A DNA stretch of 36,181 nt, from the NCBI RefSeq assembly GCF_029960785.1, contig NZ_JASBQE010000114.1, positions 1 to 36,181 of the forward strand. The letters run 5' to 3'. Made by a program: the position numbers and the translations under genes. Positions 16,474 through 23,893 of the stretch are shown here, in pieces; the first letter of the stretch is position 1; the number at the start of each line of letters is the position of its first letter. The notes under the pieces were generated by a model. It was given only the letters and a program-made list of their open reading frames with translations. It had not been told where the DNA came from and did no database searches. Origin of the DNA: Polyangium sp. 15x6. Lineage in GTDB: Bacteria; Myxococcota_A; Polyangia; Polyangiales; Polyangiaceae.

Positions 16474-17763
16474 TCAGTTGGTCTTGGCGCTCGCCGAGGC
16501 GGTCACGCTGACGCTCGCCTTGACGTTGAGGTCGATCGAGCTCGTCGCGTTCGCCGTCGCGTCCACGCCGGCCTTGATGCACGCGAGGGCCTTGCCGCCT
16601 GCGTCGCCGACCACGTCGACCATGCCCTTGCCCGTCTTCACGAGGCCCTCGGCGCCGACCTTGATCTTGGCGCCCGAGCCCGCGGAGAGCTTGATGATGC
16701 CGGGCAGGTTGCGGCTCAGCGCGGCGACGAGCTTCTGCACGTCGGTGTTCACCTTGCCGTTCGCCACGACGCGCACGGCCGGCGGATCGCACTTCGCCGT
16801 CGCGGCCGCGCGGTTCGTGCAGCTCTGCTGGCACTCGACGTCCACCGTCGGGGGCTTGAACTCACCCGAGCACTTCGGCTCCTTGTACGCGACCGAGCAG
16901 CCGCCCGAGCAGCTACCCTCGCACTTCGCCTGACCCTTCACCTCGCACGCGGCGGAGCACGAGCCCGAGCAGGTCCCCGAGCAGGTGCCCTCGGCCTTCG
17001 CGTCGCACTTGCCCTCGCACTGGCCGGCGCAGGCGCCGCTCGCCTGCTTGCCGTCGCACTTGCCGTCGCACTTGCCGCCGCAGGTGCCCTTGAAGCCGGC
17101 CTCGCACTTGCCCGAGCAGCTCGCCTTGCACGTGCCCGTGCACTGCGCGCCCGCCTCGATCGAGCAGGTGCCCTTGCACTGCGCGTCGCACGAGCCGCTC
17201 ACCTCGCCGCCCGAGCAGCTCGCCTCGAGCTTGCCCGGCTCGATCGGCGAGCCGCAGGCATCGAGGCACTTCGCCATGCCATCGACGTCCGCGTAACACT
17301 TGGGCGGGTCGAACTCGATCGAGATCTTCGCCTCGGCGTTCGCCGCGAGCATCGACTTCACCTTCGCGGCGACCGCGGTGCAGACCTTGTCCGCGCCCTT
17401 GCCCCCGCCGGCCTCGGCGCGGAGCTCGTCTTCCTTCATGCCGAGGTCCTTGCCGAGCGCTCCGCACGAGGCGATGAGGCCCTTCTCGAGGTCCACGACG
17501 GTCTTGTTCACGTCGTACGAGACCTGGAGGAAGGACTTGATCTTGCCCTGGACCTTCGCGTCGCCCTTGATGGCGAGGGAGCCGAAATCGCCGGTCTTGA
17601 ACTCGTCACAGCCCTTCGCGGCTTCCATGCCCTCGGTCACGGCGTCGGGAACCTCGACGCCGCCGACGCCGGGGATCTTGCCGCCGCAGTTCGCGAGGAG
17701 CGGCGAAGCGATGCCGAGCACCACGATGGGCATGGAGAACAACTTCCAACGACTGACGCTCAT
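16474..17763 (-). CDS. Cysteine-lattice lipoprotein (C-X3-C repeats)
   Basis: A 429-residue protein. ATG 17763 has GGAGGG (complement of 17772-17777) 8 bases upstream and starts an export signal (MSVSRWKLFSMPIVVLGIAS, then LLANC as a slightly unusual lipobox). Residues about 40-160 are helical with a few Cys. The centre, about residues 155-330, carries some 28 Cys, mostly spaced C-x3-C, with x7 gaps that keep the same four-residue register (SCDAQCKGTC, TCSGTCSGSCSAAC). The C-terminus (about 335-429) is Cys-poor and ends in a Ser/Thr/Ala-rich tail. Such a lattice suggests many disulfides, or metal binding if reduced. I recognise no named family. It stands alone, with 221 bases upstream as probable promoter space. 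Confidence 0.75.
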   Translation of the reverse strand: MSVSRWKLFSMPIVVLGIASPLLANCGGKIPGVGGVEVPDAVTEGMEAAKGCDEFKTGDFGSLAIKGDAKVQGKIKSFLQVSYDVNKTVVDLEKGLIASCGALGKDLGMKEDELRAEAGGGKGADKVCTAVAAKVKSMLAANAEAKISIEFDPPKCYADVDGMAKCLDACGSPIEPGKLEASCSGGEVSGSCDAQCKGTCSIEAGAQCTGTCKASCSGKCEAGFKGTCGGKCDGKCDGKQASGACAGQCEGKCDAKAEGTCSGTCSGSCSAACEVKGQAKCEGSCSGGCSVAYKEPKCSGEFKPPTVDVECQQSCTNRAAATAKCDPPAVRVVANGKVNTDVQKLVAALSRNLPGIIKLSAGSGAKIKVGAEGLVKTGKGMVDVVGDAGGKALACIKAGVDATANATSSIDLNVKASVSVTASASAKTN

Positions 17764-17984
17764 CTGACTAACCCTCCGGCACCCGGGCGGGCGCCTCTCT
17801 GTGTGCGGGGGCGCTCTGCGCCAGGCCGCCTGTCACTACCGAGTGGCAGGTCCCGCAAGCGGAGCTCACCAGGCGAAGAGCTGCCTGGACGCCCCGCGTC
17901 GATCCCTCCCAGCACGAGGGCCCTTCTGCCCTAGTCTCGTCGGGCTGTAAAGACCGTTGGATCGCCCGGGGTGTGCTGAGGTCC

Positions 17985-18479
17985 CTAGCGTTTGCGTGCG
18001 GGCTTTGTTACGGACGCAGCCGATTTGGTCGGGGCGGACACCGGCGGCACGGGGGGCGGGACGGCGGGGGGCGCGGCGACGGCCGACATGCCGGGGAGCA
18101 TGGGCTGTCGCGAGAGGGCAGCGGGTTTTTCGCTGTCCGGGGCGGCCTCGTCGAAAGGAAGCGGGAGCTGCGCGAGGGGGCGGGCGCCGACGGTGGGGCC
18201 GCCTTGTTTTTCGAAGAGCGCCTGCTCGCGGGCGAGGTCGGCGTCGATGAGGTCCTGGTTGTCGTACGCGAAGGAGAGCGCGTCGAGGATGCGGGCCGGG
18301 CCGAGGTTCGGGTAGCGGCGCAAGAGGGTCTCGACCGAGGCGCCGCCGCGGTGCCAGACCCAGAGGCGCCGGACGGGAACGCGCGATCCCTCGACGTGGG
18401 GGCTGCCCGCGAGGATCCTCGCGTCGCAGCGCACGTGCGGATGAGGGACCCGAACGCGCGGAAGGCTTGCGTCTGCCAT
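17985..18479 (-). CDS. DUF433-domain protein with Pro/Ala-rich tail
   Basis: A 164-residue protein. ATG 18479 is chosen because the conserved part begins soon after; the frame is open further upstream, but that part runs into zwf on the other strand. Residues about 10-85 match the DUF433 pattern: VRCDARILAGSPHVEGSRVP, then VRRLWVWHRGGASVETLLRR, YPNLGPARILDALSFAYDN. DUF433 domains are small winged-helix-like modules, some acting as VapB45-type antitoxins. Here there is no adjacent PIN-domain toxin. The rest (LAREQALFEKQG and then a Pro/Ala/Val-rich end with KPARKR) makes it about twice the usual length. It is divergent from zwf across 130 bases, so it could regulate the sugar operon, but nothing shows that directly. 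Confidence 0.75.
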   Translation of the reverse strand: MADASLPRVRVPHPHVRCDARILAGSPHVEGSRVPVRRLWVWHRGGASVETLLRRYPNLGPARILDALSFAYDNQDLIDADLAREQALFEKQGGPTVGARPLAQLPLPFDEAAPDSEKPAALSRQPMLPGMSAVAAPPAVPPPVPPVSAPTKSAASVTKPARKR

Positions 18480-18576
18480 ACGTGCCGAGAGGGTAGCCAG
18501 GGCCGCGCCGGTAGCAAAGATATCGGAGAGCGGATGCGTCCACCGCCGCGCCGGCCGGGGCTCTGGTAGCCTGCGC

Positions 18577-18605
18577 CGCGGGACCGGGAGTCCCGCGAGG
18601 GAGGA
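18577..18605 (+). promoter_or_regulatory. Leader hairpin and strong ribosome-binding site of zwf
   Basis: Arms CGCGGGAC (18577-18584) and GTCCCGCG (18590-18597) form a perfect 8-bp stem with a 5-base loop. The 3' arm runs straight into GGGAGGA (18599-18605), a strong ribosome site 4 bases before the zwf ATG. The hairpin could affect initiation or mRNA stability; this is inference. Confidence 0.45.
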
Positions 18606-18609
18606 ACGC

Positions 18610-20202
18610 ATGTCGTTTTCGGAGAACGTCGGCAGCGGCGAGGAAAACCCGCTCCGCGAGGGCATGCCCGACGAGCGAACGGTGCGGCCCGCGACCGTCG
18701 TGATCTTCGGGGCATCCGGAGATCTGACGCGGCGCAAGCTCCTGCCGGCGATCTACAACCTCGCGCTGAGCCGGCTCCTGCCAGGCGGGTTCGCGGTGGT
18801 CGGCGTCGCGCGGCGTCCGAAGCCGGAGTTCGGTCGGGAGATGCGCGAGGCGGTGGCGAAGTACTCGCGCAGAAAGCCGCTCGACGAGGCGACGTGGAGC
18901 GAGCTCGAGAAGGGCATGGCGTACGTGCAGGGGGACTTCAACGATCCCGCGACGTACGCGCGGCTCGCCGCGGAGCTCGGGCGGCTCGAGGTCGAGCGGG
19001 GGACGGGGCAAAACCGGGTTTTTTACATGGCGGTCGGTCCGACCGAGGTTCCCATGATCGTGCGCGGGCTCTGCGACGCGAAGCTCGTCGTGCGCCCCGC
19101 GGACGGGCCGGACGCGAGCTACCAGCGGGTCGTCGTGGAAAAACCGTTCGGCGAGGATCTGGCGAGCGCGCGTGCGCTGAACAAGGAGCTGCTCGCGTGC
19201 GTCGACGAGCGGCAGATCTACCGGATCGATCACTACCTCGGGAAGGAGACGGTGCAGAACCTGCTCGTCTTCCGGTTCGGCAACACGATCTTCGAGCCGC
19301 TCTGGTCGCGGCAGCACGTGAGCCACGTGCAGATCACCGTGGCCGAGGAGCTCGGCGTCGAGGGGCGCGGGAAGTTCTACGATCAGACCGGCATCACGCG
19401 TGACATCGTGCAGAACCACGCGCTGCAGCTCCTCACGATGGTGACGATGGAGCCGCCGTCGTCGTGGGACGCCGACGCGGTGCGCGACGAGAAGGTCAAG
19501 GTGCTGCGCGCGCTCCGGCCGATCCGCGGGCGTGAGGTGCTCGAGAAGACGGTGCGCGCGCAGTACACGGCAGGCACGGTGCGCGGCGACAGGGTGCCCG
19601 GCTATCGCGAGGAGCCGGACGTGGATCCGAACTCGAAGACGGAGACGTACGTCGCGATGTCGCTCCGCATCGACAGCTTCCGCTGGGGCGGCGTGCCGTT
19701 CTACCTGCGCTCGGGCAAACGGCTCGCGAAGCGCGTGGCCGAGGTGGCGCTGCACTTCAAGCCGCTGCCACACAGGCTCTTCCGCGACGCGCCGCAGGCC
19801 ATGGACGGCGGCCCGCCCCCGAGCGTCCGCCGCGGCGAGGATGAACCGAACGTCCTCGTGCTGCGCATCCAGCCGGACGAGGGGATCGCGCTGCGCTTCG
19901 CCACGAAGGTGCCGGGCGGCGGGATGACGATGCGCAACGTGGCCATGGACTTCCGCTACGGGACGGCGTTCGGCTCGAGCACGCCCGAGGCCTACGAGCG
20001 GCTCATCCTCGACGCGATGCGCGGCGACGCGACGCTGTTCACGCGCGCCGACGAGGTCGAGGCGCAGTGGGGCTTCATCGATCCGATCCTCGCGGGCTGG
20101 CGTGATCAAGACGCGCCCGTCGCGACCTACGAGGCCGGGAGCTGGGGGCCGCGGGAGGCGGATCGGCTGCTCGTGCCGGGCGACAAGTGGAGGAAGCCGT
20201 GA
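18610..20202 (+). CDS. zwf: Glucose-6-phosphate 1-dehydrogenase
   Basis: A 530-residue cytoplasmic enzyme oxidising glucose 6-phosphate to 6-phosphogluconolactone with NAD(P)+, the entry step of the oxidative pentose phosphate pathway. Visible marks: the dinucleotide loop FGASGDLTRRKLLPAIYNL (about residues 35-55), VVVEKPFGEDLASA, the substrate and catalytic segment RIDHYLGKETVQNLLVFRF, and FRWGGVPFYLRSGKRL towards the C-terminus. Length is near the family norm (about 490-515), with a slightly long N-terminus. ATG 18610 has a strong upstream GGGAGGA. The stop overlaps the opcA start (GTGA), and opcA, pgl and glk follow on the same strand, so this is the first gene of a sugar-oxidation operon. 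Cofactor preference cannot be judged by eye. Confidence 0.97.
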   Translation: MSFSENVGSGEENPLREGMPDERTVRPATVVIFGASGDLTRRKLLPAIYNLALSRLLPGGFAVVGVARRPKPEFGREMREAVAKYSRRKPLDEATWSELEKGMAYVQGDFNDPATYARLAAELGRLEVERGTGQNRVFYMAVGPTEVPMIVRGLCDAKLVVRPADGPDASYQRVVVEKPFGEDLASARALNKELLACVDERQIYRIDHYLGKETVQNLLVFRFGNTIFEPLWSRQHVSHVQITVAEELGVEGRGKFYDQTGITRDIVQNHALQLLTMVTMEPPSSWDADAVRDEKVKVLRALRPIRGREVLEKTVRAQYTAGTVRGDRVPGYREEPDVDPNSKTETYVAMSLRIDSFRWGGVPFYLRSGKRLAKRVAEVALHFKPLPHRLFRDAPQAMDGGPPPSVRRGEDEPNVLVLRIQPDEGIALRFATKVPGGGMTMRNVAMDFRYGTAFGSSTPEAYERLILDAMRGDATLFTRADEVEAQWGFIDPILAGWRDQDAPVATYEAGSWGPREADRLLVPGDKWRKP

Positions 20203-21239
20203 CGGCGCTCCCGGTCGGCGAGGCACTCGCGCGGATCGAAGCGGAGCTCGCGTCCTTCTGGTCCTCGCCGGACGAGCAGGCGGGCGCGCCGATGACGAAG
20301 GTGCGCTCGTCCACGATGAGCTTCGTGTTCACCGCGGCGCCGTCGGAGATCGAGCACGCGCGCGCGACGACGGACGCGCTCGCGGACACGCACCCGGGGC
20401 GCGCGTTCGTGCTGACGAGCGACGGGCGCCTCGCGCCCTGGGAGGTGAGCTACGACGTGCGCGCGGCGTGCCGACTCGATGGGGGGACGCCGATCTGCTT
20501 CGACTGGATCGAGATGACGTTCGGCGCGATGGCGTGCGAGCGCGCCGGCTCGGTGGTGGCGGCGCTCGTGGTGCCGGAGGTGCCCGTCGTCGTGGAGCTC
20601 GGCCGCGGGGCGCCACGCGCGCTCTTGCCTACGCTCTTGCCGCGGGCCGATCGGCTCATCGTGGACTCGGCGCATACGAGCGTCGCGCGGATCGCGGAGA
20701 TGCTCCACATGTCCACGGCGCCCGTCGGCGATCGTCAGTTCGTTCGGACGTACCAGTGGCGCGAGCTCGTGGCGCGGTTCTTCGACGACGCGCGGCCTTC
20801 GCTGGGATCGATCCGCGAGGTCACGGTGGGACGGACGCCGGGCGGCGCGACCGAGCCCGCGGCGCTCTTCCTCGGCTGGCTCGGATCGAGGCTCGGCTGG
20901 GGCTTCGAGGCGCGGGATCGGGCGCGGGATCGGCACGGCGAGCCGGTGCGGATCACGCTGCGCGACGATCCGCGCGAAGGCCTTGCGCCGGGGCAGATCA
21001 CGGGCGTGTGGATCGAGGCCTCGCTCGAAGGAGAGCCGCTCTCGCTCGCGTGCGTGCGCGACCGGGAGAACCCGAAGCAGGTCGCATGGACGCGGCGCGG
21101 GGCGCGCGTGACCTCGCACGAGCACGCGCTCGGCCACCGGGACGAGGCGTGGGTGCTGGTGAAGGCGCTCGATGCGACGGAGGGCGATCGGGTGCTGCGG
21201 GATGCGCTCGTCCTCGCGGCGCAATGGAGTGAACGATGA
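20199..21239 (+). CDS. opcA: Glucose-6-phosphate dehydrogenase assembly protein OpcA
   Basis: A 346-residue protein that in cyanobacteria and actinobacteria promotes assembly and activity of G6PDH. GTG 20199 overlaps the zwf stop and has GGAGGA at 20189-20194; a second GTG four codons upstream (20187) is possible. Sequence marks of the family: MSFVFTAAPSEIEHARATTD, then HPGRAFVLTSDGR, VVPEVPVVVELGRG, ADRLIVDSAHTS, WRELVARFFDDARPSLGSI, and FLGWLGSRLGWGFEARDR. Position straight after zwf and before pgl repeats the actinobacterial order. Its stop overlaps the pgl start (ATGA). I see no reason to doubt function. What is notable is its presence in a myxobacterium-like genome, as the family is best known elsewhere. 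Confidence 0.9.
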   Translation: MTALPVGEALARIEAELASFWSSPDEQAGAPMTKVRSSTMSFVFTAAPSEIEHARATTDALADTHPGRAFVLTSDGRLAPWEVSYDVRAACRLDGGTPICFDWIEMTFGAMACERAGSVVAALVVPEVPVVVELGRGAPRALLPTLLPRADRLIVDSAHTSVARIAEMLHMSTAPVGDRQFVRTYQWRELVARFFDDARPSLGSIREVTVGRTPGGATEPAALFLGWLGSRLGWGFEARDRARDRHGEPVRITLRDDPREGLAPGQITGVWIEASLEGEPLSLACVRDRENPKQVAWTRRGARVTSHEHALGHRDEAWVLVKALDATEGDRVLRDALVLAAQWSER

Positions 21240-21970
21240 GCAGGACACCGGATTCGCGTTACATCGTCATCGGCGCCGCGGACGAAGAGACGTTCGTGCA
21301 AAACGCGGCGACCACCCTCGCGACGTTGATCAAGGCGGCGGTGAAGGAGCGCGGGATCGCGAGGGTCGCGCTCTCGGGCGGATCCACGCCGCGTCCCGTG
21401 CACCAGAGGCTCGCGCAGATGGAGCTGCCGCTCGATCGGATCGACTGGTTCTGGGTGGACGAGCGCGCCGTGGATCCAGCCTCGCCGCGCTCGAACTACG
21501 GGATGGCATACGCCGATCTCGGGCTCGATCGTGCCCCGGCGGGCCGCATCCATCGGATGGAGGCGGAGGATCCGGATCTCGCTGCGGCCGCGGCGCGGTA
21601 CGAGGCGCTCCTTCGGCGCACGTTCGGCGTGACCCGAGCGGTCGCGTTCGACGTCATGACCCTCGGCATCGGGGACGACGGGCATACGGCGTCGCTCTTC
21701 CCGGGGATGGGCGCGACCGCGATCGACGATCGGCTCGTGGCGGCGATCCCGGCGCAGCCTGCGAAGGGCCTCGAAGCCCGGCTCACGCTCACGGCGCCGG
21801 TGCTCTGCGAGGCAGAATGGGCCATCTTCGTGGCTCGCGACGAGCAAAAACGGCAGCCCATCGAGGCGGCGTGGTCGGACGGCTCCGAGGAAGAGGTGCC
21901 CGCGCGCGTGCTCCTCCGGGCGCGTGGCCAGGTCCTGTGGTTCCTCGAAGGGATGAGCGAGATCCCGTAG
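21236..21970 (+). CDS. pgl: 6-Phosphogluconolactonase
   Basis: A 244-residue cytoplasmic enzyme hydrolysing 6-phosphogluconolactone to 6-phosphogluconate, the step after G6PDH. Marks: RVALSGGSTPRPVHQRLA (about residues 42-59), the conserved WFWVDERAVDPASPRSNYGM, and LGIGDDGHTASLFPG with the catalytic His region. Length is standard for the DevB/SOL type. ATG 21236 overlaps the opcA stop by 4 bases (ATGA). The glk gene starts 43 bases after its stop. With zwf and opcA it makes a translationally coupled three-gene block, so the lactone from G6PDH is dealt with at matching levels. Confidence 0.95.
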   Translation: MSRTPDSRYIVIGAADEETFVQNAATTLATLIKAAVKERGIARVALSGGSTPRPVHQRLAQMELPLDRIDWFWVDERAVDPASPRSNYGMAYADLGLDRAPAGRIHRMEAEDPDLAAAAARYEALLRRTFGVTRAVAFDVMTLGIGDDGHTASLFPGMGATAIDDRLVAAIPAQPAKGLEARLTLTAPVLCEAEWAIFVARDEQKRQPIEAAWSDGSEEEVPARVLLRARGQVLWFLEGMSEIP

Positions 21971-22013
21971 CTTGCTTTCCCGCCCGGAACTTCGTACGGG
22001 GCAAAAGGTCATC

Positions 22014-23075
22014 ATGAAGAAGCGCGGTGGGACCGGATCGATCCTCGTCGGCGACATCGGAGGCACGCGGACGCGGCTCTCGCTCTACGACGGCCTCGGG
22101 AAAAAGTTGCTGCTCGAAGCAGTCTTGCCGAGCCGCGAGCACGGGACGTTCGAGGAGATCGCGCGGAGCTTCCTCGCGAGCGCGGATCATCCGCACCCGT
22201 CGGTCGCGGTGCTCGGCGTGGCCGGGCCGATCCGGGATCGCGCCGCGACCGTGACGAACCTCGCATGGCGGCTCGACGAGGTGAAGCTCGCGCGCAGCCT
22301 GTCGCTCGATCGCGTGGTCCTCGTGAACGATCTCGCGGTCGCGGCGCGTGGTTGCTTGCACCTGCCCGCGGACGTCGTGGTCCCGCTCGGCGACGGGCGG
22401 CCGAAGCCGAAGGGCAACCACCTGGCCGTGATCGCGGCCGGGACGGGGCTCGGCGAGGCGCTGATCGTGTGGGACGGGGCGAAGCACCTGGTGCTGCCGA
22501 CCGAGGGCGGTCACACGGATTTCGCGGCGCGCGACGCGATCGAGGCCGAGTTCTTCGCGTTCCTGTCGAAGCGGTTCCCGGACCACGTGAGCTACGAGCG
22601 TGTGCTCTCGGGCGACGGGCTCGGGGCGCTCTACGACTTCTTCCTGGCCCGCGGCGGGCGCGAGACGAAGGCGAACGAGCGACGGCTCGAAGAGGGCGAC
22701 CGGAACGCGACGATCGCGGAGCTCGGTTTGTCCGGCGCGTCGAAGCCGGCCGCGAAGGCGGTGGACCTCTTCGCCTCGATTTACGGCGCCGAGGCGGGAA
22801 ACCTGGCGCTGAAGCAGCTCGCGCTCGGGGGCGTGTTCGTGGCGGGCAACATCGCGCGGCACATCGTGCTCGCGCGGCGGGAGCAATTCCTGGAAGGTTT
22901 CCGCAAGAAGGGGCGGTTCGCCGGGCTCATGGCGCAGATCCCGGTCGTCGTGGTGACGGATCCGCTGGTCGGCGTGCGCGGCGCGCTGGCCATCGCGAAG
23001 GATCTGGTCGCCGACGGCGAGGCGCCCGCTGCCCGCCCGAAGCGCGGCGCGCGGCGCAAGCGTTCGTCCAAATAG
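22014..23075 (+). CDS. glk: Glucokinase (Glk family)
   Basis: A 353-residue cytoplasmic kinase phosphorylating glucose with ATP to glucose 6-phosphate, the substrate of zwf upstream. Marks of the bacterial hexokinase-type Glk family: the phosphate-1 motif LVGDIGGTRTRLSLYD at the N-terminus, VLVNDLAVAARG (catalytic Asp region), AVIAAGTGLGEALIVW, LPTEGGHTDFAARD, and GGVFVAGNIARHI near the C-terminus. The tail (PKRGARRKRSSK) is a basic extension of unclear use. ATG 22014 has AAAAGG just upstream. The 43-base gap after pgl shows no clear terminator, so it likely shares the operon. Its stop lies 12 bases from the convergent acetyltransferase gene. Confidence 0.93.
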   Translation: MKKRGGTGSILVGDIGGTRTRLSLYDGLGKKLLLEAVLPSREHGTFEEIARSFLASADHPHPSVAVLGVAGPIRDRAATVTNLAWRLDEVKLARSLSLDRVVLVNDLAVAARGCLHLPADVVVPLGDGRPKPKGNHLAVIAAGTGLGEALIVWDGAKHLVLPTEGGHTDFAARDAIEAEFFAFLSKRFPDHVSYERVLSGDGLGALYDFFLARGGRETKANERRLEEGDRNATIAELGLSGASKPAAKAVDLFASIYGAEAGNLALKQLALGGVFVAGNIARHIVLARREQFLEGFRKKGRFAGLMAQIPVVVVTDPLVGVRGALAIAKDLVADGEAPAARPKRGARRKRSSK

Positions 23076-23087
23076 AACGAGCCCGCG

Positions 23088-23660
23088 TCACGGCGGCGCG
23101 GCTGGCCAGTCCTCCGCGGTGATGGCGAAGAGCAGGTGATCCTGCCAGGCGCCGGCGATCTGGATGTAACGCACGGCGCGGCCCTCGTGCCGGAGTCCGC
23201 ACTTGCGGGCGACGGAGAGGCTCGCGGCGTTGTGCGGCATGATGGCCGCCTGGATGCGGTGCAGGCCGAGCTCGCGGAAGGCGACGTCGAGTGCAAGCCT
23301 TACAGCCTCGGTGGTGAAGCCTTGTCCATGGTGCTCGACGTCGACCCAGTAGCCGAGGTAGGCGTTCTGGAAGATGCCGCGGAAGACCTGGTTGAGGGCG
23401 ACACGGCCGATGACGGGCCCGTCCTCGCCGAGGGTCATGCAAAATCGGTAGTGGCGGTCGGCGCGGATATCGCGTCGATCGCGCAGAATGCGGGCGCGCG
23501 CGAGCGGGACGTCCAATTCGTCGGGGCCGGGGACGGGCACCCAGGGCTTGAGGTATTCGCTCGATCGGGTGCGGATTTCGACGATGCGAGGCGCATCCGA
23601 GACGCGCGGCGCGCGGAGAACGACGCGCTTGCCCCGGAAGACGGCGCGGAGGGAGAGCAT
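23088..23660 (-). CDS. GNAT-family N-acetyltransferase, RimJ/RimL type
   Basis: A 190-residue acetyltransferase using acetyl-CoA. Marks: RGKRVVLRAPRVSDAPRIVE at the N-terminus, DGPVIGRVALNQV, NAYLGYWVDVEHHGQGFTTE (acetyl-CoA-binding loop, with GQGFTTEA in the Q/RxxGxG/A position), then LGLHRIQAAIMPHNAASLSV and ARKCGLRHEGRAVRYIQIAG. This order is that of enzymes acetylating ribosomal protein N-termini (RimJ/RimL), but many relatives act on other amines, so the substrate is unassigned. ATG 23660 begins the conserved part; the frame stays open upstream, in lower-GC sequence without family similarity. It is convergent with glk and divergent from the STAND gene. Confidence 0.88.
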   Translation of the reverse strand: MLSLRAVFRGKRVVLRAPRVSDAPRIVEIRTRSSEYLKPWVPVPGPDELDVPLARARILRDRRDIRADRHYRFCMTLGEDGPVIGRVALNQVFRGIFQNAYLGYWVDVEHHGQGFTTEAVRLALDVAFRELGLHRIQAAIMPHNAASLSVARKCGLRHEGRAVRYIQIAGAWQDHLLFAITAEDWPAAPP

Positions 23661-23893
23661 GGGCGCAGGATAGCCGAACCGAAAAACGCAACGAGAACGG
23701 AAGCACGAACGCCGCGGACGGTGGCAACCGAAAATGCCGAAGCATTCCCTCGATTTCACCATTCGTGAACGGAACCTCCACGCCATGCTTTGCAAATCGT
23801 TTGTCCAATGCTTGCACATCCCAACGATTCTGCTCCGCGGCGCTCGACGGAGGCGCGTGAGCAGGGCATGATGCCCGCGAGGCGGACGAATTC
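23661..23893. other. Lower-GC divergent intergenic region, possible gene remnant
   Basis: This 233-base gap separates two divergent genes, so it should hold both promoters. The stretch 23745-23835 is only about half G+C by eye, well below the window. On the minus strand, about 23840-23720, it reads as protein-like text (RWDVQALDKRFAKHGVEVPF, then TNGEIEGMLRHFRLP), with codon third positions unlike the host. I could not match this to a family. It may be a fragment of a transferred gene, or chance in an AT-richer promoter region. Confidence 0.35.

Noticed and set aside
17830-17849. 8-bp stem with one wobble upstream of the Cys-rich gene as a terminator
   Set aside because: No U-tract, and it lies in the upstream region rather than after a gene end; could be chance in GC-rich DNA.
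17985-18479. Toxin-antitoxin module based on the DUF433 gene
   Set aside because: No PIN or other toxin gene lies on either side, only zwf and the Cys-rich lipoprotein.
17866-20226. Minus-strand open frame of 786 codons across zwf
   Set aside because: It is the antisense of the zwf coding frame; zwf motifs on the plus strand are unmistakable.
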